Shown: positions 5,991 to 8,718 of the stretch, piece by piece
How the letters are laid out: each line of letters starts with the position of its first letter
Position numbering within the stretch: the stretch's first letter is position 1
From: Planctomycetota bacterium
Lineage (GTDB): Bacteria; Planctomycetota; Planctomycetia; Pirellulales; Lacipirellulaceae
Direction: 5' to 3'
Assembly: GCA_022614705.1 (NCBI GenBank)
Contig: JAKEIB010000117.1
Span: 1-8,718, forward strand
DNA length: 8,718 nt
Notes under the pieces: model-generated
What the model was told of the DNA's origin: nothing
What the model saw: only the letters and a program-made list of their open reading frames with translations
Database searches by the model: none
Position numbers and translations under genes: made by a program

Positions 5991-7885
5991 ATTCGGGCCG
6001 GCTGCGGTTTCGCTTTCCCACTGCAGAGCAACAACAGCAGGCCCAGCGCCAGGGTCGTCATCGCAAGGCCAGGAGGTTCCGGCACGGCCGCACTCGAGCC
6101 TATGCCGGAACCGCTGCCCATCGCCATCATGCCGAAGTTGGCTCGCCAATTGTCGTATCCCTGCTGCCCGTTGATGCCGGTCTTCCGCCACACGACATAG
6201 TCTGCCGCATCGACCTTACCGTCGCCGTTGTAGTCGCCGGACATGACATTCTCGACCAAGCTCAAAACCTGATTAGCCGACACGTTGCTCAGCACTTGCG
6301 CGGCCCCGCTCGGCCAGACGACCGAGATTAAATCGATGGTCCCAGAATTGGGGCCCAAGCCGAAATGCGCTGTCAACTCGTTCTGGCTGAGGAAATTGCT
6401 TCCCGCGTTGATCTCCCGAACGATCTCGTCGCCGACGACATTGGCGTCGGGGTCGACGGTGATGAACGCGCCGATGCCGTCGCGGTTGGAAGCGGTCCCC
6501 TCGACCTTGATCTTCAACCAGTCGTTCGCGTTGCCGCCGTCGTTGCGGTAGAGGATGGGCTTGGCGCCGTGGTTGACGATGAAGACATCCAGGTCGCCGT
6601 CGTTATCGTAGTCAAGGCTGAGCAGGCCTCGTCCCTGGCCCGTATCGGTAACGCCCGCGGCAGCGGAGATGTCGGTAAACACGCCGTTATCGTTCTGGTA
6701 GATGTGCGACTGGTCGGGGAACGGCAAGCCGGGGTTCCATCCGTTGGTGACAAACAGATCCAGGTCGCGGTCATTGTCATGATCGAGGAAGGTGGTTCCC
6801 CACGACCACCCGGAATCGCGGACGCCGCCGAGGTCGGTCTGGTCGGCGAACGTGCGGTCGCCGTTGTTCCGGTAGAGGCGGTTGCCGCTGTGGTCTTCAG
6901 TCTGGCCGGGTATATCGACCAGCGCCGTAATGAACCAATCCAGCCGCCCGTCGCCGTCGAAGTCGCCGATGGTCGATCCCATCCCGTCCTCGTCGGAGCC
7001 CACCCCTGCGGTAATCGTGCCGTCGGTGAACGTGCCGTCGCCATTGTTCCAAAATAACTGGCTGGTCTTGAAATCGCTGGCAATCACCAGGTCTGGGTGG
7101 CCGTCGCGGTCGATGTCGGTGAAAGTCGACGAGTGGCGGTACGCGCTGGTGGCGCCGGGGTAGAAGGGAGAGGCACGGTAGACGTCCAGGCCAGCCGCCG
7201 CGGTCACGTCCTCGAAATAGCCAGGGTTAGCGGCGCCGAGGTTGTGCAACAGACGCGAGGTGCTCACCGAGATGTCGTTGCCCCAGTCGTTAGTGTGGAT
7301 ATCCAGATAACCATCGCCGTCGTAGTCGCCGAAAGTGACGCTCTGTCCGTAACGGAACACGTTGCTGACGCCGCCGACATCGCTGACATCGGCCCCGCGC
7401 TGAACTGCTTGTTCGGTGAAATTGCCGTTACCGTCGTTGACGTACATGTAGAACCGAGTGCCGCCACTTGAGGTGACATAAAGATCTTTGTCACCGTCAT
7501 TGTCGATATCCCCCCAGGCGGGGCCGTTTGCCGGAAGGGCGACAGTGAAACCGGCGGCGAAGGCCACGTCCGTGAATGTGCCATCACCTCCGTTGTTTCG
7601 ATAGAGGAGAGGACGATTGTTCAGGCGGGTGACGAATAGGTCCACCCAGCCGTCATTATTGAAGTCGCCAGCGGCCGCGCCGCCGGTCCTGAGCAATCCG
7701 GATCCCGTCGCGTTGCCGGGATGTTGCACATGGTTAATCCCGGAGAAGCCGGAGGCGATGGTTCCTGTCACATTCGTGTACACGACTGCTGATGCCGAGT
7801 CGGGACGAGCACCTACAGCCAACATCGCGGTCAAAGCGGCGGCGATTGATCGAAAATGCGCGAGCGCCAAACGCTTCGAAGCCAT
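5987..7885 (-). CDS. secreted FG-GAP/VCBS seven-bladed propeller with ASPIC/UnbV domain (CRTAC1-like), dockerin-like module and PEP-CTERM tail
   Basis: This is a 632-residue protein. The ATG at 7885 is chosen over the upstream in-frame ATG at 8071 because it directly gives a signal peptide (MASKRLALAHFRSIAAALTAML, Ala-rich to about residue 33) and the longer version would run into the preceding gene. Seven calcium-loop blades follow: GDFNNDGWVD 73, GDIDNDGDKD 125, GDYDGDGYLD 186, TDIDRDGHPD 256, GDFDGDGRLD 307, LDHDNDRDLD 367 and LDYDNDGDLD 424. In the sixth, Arg replaces the loop Gly. Each is followed by a Y-N-GDGTFTD-type strand. Residues about 454-543 (NDWLKIKVEGT, GIGA, FLSQNELTAHFGLG, VVWPSG) are an ASPIC/UnbV domain, the usual partner of such repeats. 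A dockerin-like module (GDYNGDGKVDAADY 550-563) and VPEP 601-604 with a long Leu-rich helix and basic tail complete it. Members are thought to bind ligands or partners rather than act as enzymes. An AGGGA lies about 14 nt before the ATG. Confidence 0.9.
   Translation of the reverse strand: MASKRLALAHFRSIAAALTAMLAVGARPDSASAVVYTNVTGTIASGFSGINHVQHPGNATGSGLLRTGGAAAGDFNNDGWVDLFVTRLNNRPLLYRNNGGDGTFTDVAFAAGFTVALPANGPAWGDIDNDGDKDLYVTSSGGTRFYMYVNDGNGNFTEQAVQRGADVSDVGGVSNVFRYGQSVTFGDYDGDGYLDIHTNDWGNDISVSTSRLLHNLGAANPGYFEDVTAAAGLDVYRASPFYPGATSAYRHSSTFTDIDRDGHPDLVIASDFKTSQLFWNNGDGTFTDGTITAGVGSDEDGMGSTIGDFDGDGRLDWFITALVDIPGQTEDHSGNRLYRNNGDRTFADQTDLGGVRDSGWSWGTTFLDHDNDRDLDLFVTNGWNPGLPFPDQSHIYQNDNGVFTDISAAAGVTDTGQGRGLLSLDYDNDGDLDVFIVNHGAKPILYRNDGGNANDWLKIKVEGTASNRDGIGAFITVDPDANVVGDEIVREINAGSNFLSQNELTAHFGLGPNSGTIDLISVVWPSGAAQVLSNVSANQVLSLVENVMSGDYNGDGKVDAADYVVWRKTGINGQQGYDNWRANFGMMAMGSGSGIGSSAAVPEPPGLAMTTLALGLLLLLCSGKAKPQPARM
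6179..6238 (-). repeat. dockerin-like/EF-hand module, copy 1 (propeller protein)
   Basis: This segment encodes GDYNGDGKVDAADY followed by VVWRKT, and a short distance later GYDNWRANFG. It carries one clear calcium-type loop (D-N-D-K-D spacing) and sits just before the PEP-CTERM signal. The DNA is visibly similar to copy 2 at 3585-3644, and the same linker style occurs in many planctomycete PEP-CTERM proteins. Whether it binds a cohesin is unknown; it may be only a calcium-stabilised spacer. Confidence 0.75.
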
Positions 7886-7928
7886 TGTAATGCTGCCATT
7901 CCCTAAATAGCCCTTGGCGAATGCGTCA
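7886..7928 (-). other. 43-nt intergenic gap, no terminator seen
   Basis: This is the longest non-coding stretch in the window. Read in the direction of transcription it holds AGGGA at 7904-7900, about 14 nt before the propeller start codon, which is a weak or over-spaced ribosome-binding site. I see no hairpin followed by a T-run and no convincing -35/-10 pair, so read-through from the haloperoxidase gene is expected. Confidence 0.5.
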
Positions 7929-8718
7929 CTACCCACTTCGGCGTCGCGTTGCCGTACCGCAAAACAACCCGGCGGCACCGACGGCCACAAGCAGCACGCT
8001 TGCGGGCTCAGGCACACCGGCAAAGTAACGCATCGCCAGCGCAAACGCCGCGGGTCCCACCTCGTGCCCAATCCGCCGCCCGGGAAAGTCGTCGGCCGGC
8101 GGGTGAATTCCGCCGTAAATCCGCGACAGCGAGGCCTGGTCCGAGGCGTCGAAATACGTTGCGAACTGCAGTTTCATGTCGGCCTCCGGGCCATATTCGA
8201 AGTCCAGGCCGGACCCCATCGGAATATCGTACTCAAAGATCCCTCCCGGAAAGAACGGGCTGCCAGTGAGCAGCGTCAGGACTTCAGCGGCCGAGCGGCT
8301 GTAGGTCGAGTGGCCGGAGACATAACCCGCGAACGGCGGAGTGACGAAGCCGAGCAGCTGATACGGCATCCACTCGTCGGCGCGAATCCAGCCGACGCCG
8401 CCGATTTCCGACGGGTCGTCGAACGGGGCAGTGCCGGGGACGGCTCCCTGCCACGAGCGGATGGCGATCTCGCCCTCGAGGCCGGCGAGATGCTCGTGCC
8501 GCTCGCCGTCCGCCGTGGTGGCCAGCGTGATGACTTCGACCAGCCCCGGCTCCAGCGGCAGCCCGTCGGGATGGTAAGTGTTCACGAAGTTGCCGCCGCC
8601 CAAATCCACCATCAGGTTCGGATCGCTCGACTGTCCGAGCTGGCCCATATAGCGAATAAAGGAAATCGGCCGCGACGAGTCGTAGACGCCCTTGTGGTTC
8701 CAGGCGGCGATCGCGGCG
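7929..8718 (-). CDS. vanadium-dependent haloperoxidase / PAP2-like protein with PEP-CTERM tail (5' end outside window)
   Basis: The frame is open to the right edge, so only the C-terminal 262 residues are seen. The in-frame ATG at 8648 is internal, because family sequence (AAWNHKGVYDSSRPI) continues upstream of it. Numbering from the visible fragment, the vanadate/phosphate site is complete: K9 and R16 in K-x6-RP, S134-G135-H136, R199 and H205 in SR-x5-H-x3-D with D209. These spacings match Lys353/Arg360, Ser402-Gly403-His404 and Arg490/His496 of fungal vanadium chloroperoxidase. Such proteins oxidise halides with peroxide, or act as acid phosphatases, outside the cytoplasm. The end carries VPEP 235-238, a hydrophobic segment (VLLVAVGAAGLF) and the basic tail RRR, so it should be exported and anchored. 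It has no dockerin-like module, unlike its two PEP-CTERM neighbours downstream. It is the most upstream visible gene of the putative operon and lies 43 nt before the propeller gene. Haloperoxidase versus phosphatase activity is not decided by the motif. Confidence 0.9.
   Translation of the reverse strand, partial: AAIAAWNHKGVYDSSRPISFIRYMGQLGQSSDPNLMVDLGGGNFVNTYHPDGLPLEPGLVEVITLATTADGERHEHLAGLEGEIAIRSWQGAVPGTAPFDDPSEIGGVGWIRADEWMPYQLLGFVTPPFAGYVSGHSTYSRSAAEVLTLLTGSPFFPGGIFEYDIPMGSGLDFEYGPEADMKLQFATYFDASDQASLSRIYGGIHPPADDFPGRRIGHEVGPAAFALAMRYFAGVPEPASVLLVAVGAAGLFCGTATRRRSG

Noticed and set aside
5991..6191. ATG at 6191 as the start of protein B
   Set aside because: The extra 67 residues are an out-of-frame reading of the propeller's dockerin-like/PEP-CTERM region and do not look like protein sequence; they would also hide the signal peptide.
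6365..7057. Plus-strand open frame of 230 codons
   Set aside because: It lies antisense to the propeller repeats; its Val/Ala/Asp-rich product is a by-product of the GC-rich D-x-D-x-D-G codons, and it has no recognisable domain.
7886..8071. Upstream ATG at 8071 as the start of the propeller protein
   Set aside because: It would overlap the haloperoxidase gene by over 140 nt and bury a normal signal peptide that begins exactly at the ATG at 7885.
8646..8648. ATG at 8648 as the start of the haloperoxidase gene
   Set aside because: The frame stays open to the window edge and the upstream residues contain the family's K-x6-RP motif, so the ATG is internal.

Overview
The window (about 8.7 kb, fairly GC-rich) reads as one block of six genes, all on the minus strand, so transcription runs from right to left. 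Secreted proteins ending in VPEP plus a hydrophobic segment (PEP-CTERM type), preceded in two cases by a dockerin-like GDYN-DG--DAADY-VWRK module, together with poor Shine-Dalgarno sites, point to a planctomycete, probably of the Pirellulales/Lacipirellula type. This assignment is inferred from protein architecture, not from any marker gene.

In order of transcription: (1) a 5'-truncated vanadium haloperoxidase/PAP2-like protein with a complete vanadate-binding residue set and a PEP-CTERM tail (7929-8718); (2) a secreted seven-bladed FG-GAP/VCBS propeller with an ASPIC/UnbV domain (CRTAC1-like), a dockerin-like module and a PEP-CTERM tail (5987-7885); (3) and (4) two adjacent paralogues of a large secreted family that I do not recognise: protein B (3357-5990), with a C-terminal carbohydrate-binding-like domain, dockerin-like module and PEP-CTERM tail, and protein A (1175-3340), with none of these but with an extra internal domain of about 150 residues; (5) a cytoplasmic GH130-family beta-mannoside phosphorylase or mannosidase (113-1159); (6) the first 34 codons of a membrane protein, probably an MFS transporter (1-104).

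The gaps are 43 nt, a 4-nt GTGA stop/start overlap, 16 nt, 15 nt and 8 nt. No terminator or promoter is visible between genes, so the block looks like an operon whose promoter lies beyond the right edge. There is no gene-free stretch longer than 43 nt and no RNA gene, CRISPR array or insertion sequence.

A working model, which is inference: the exported or anchored proteins (A and B, perhaps with the propeller and haloperoxidase) handle a glycan or glycoconjugate outside the cytoplasm, the MFS protein imports a product, and GH130 cleaves a beta-mannoside inside the cell. The A/B family is the most likely source of something undescribed here, as a candidate new glycan-active family tied to a GH130/MFS pair.
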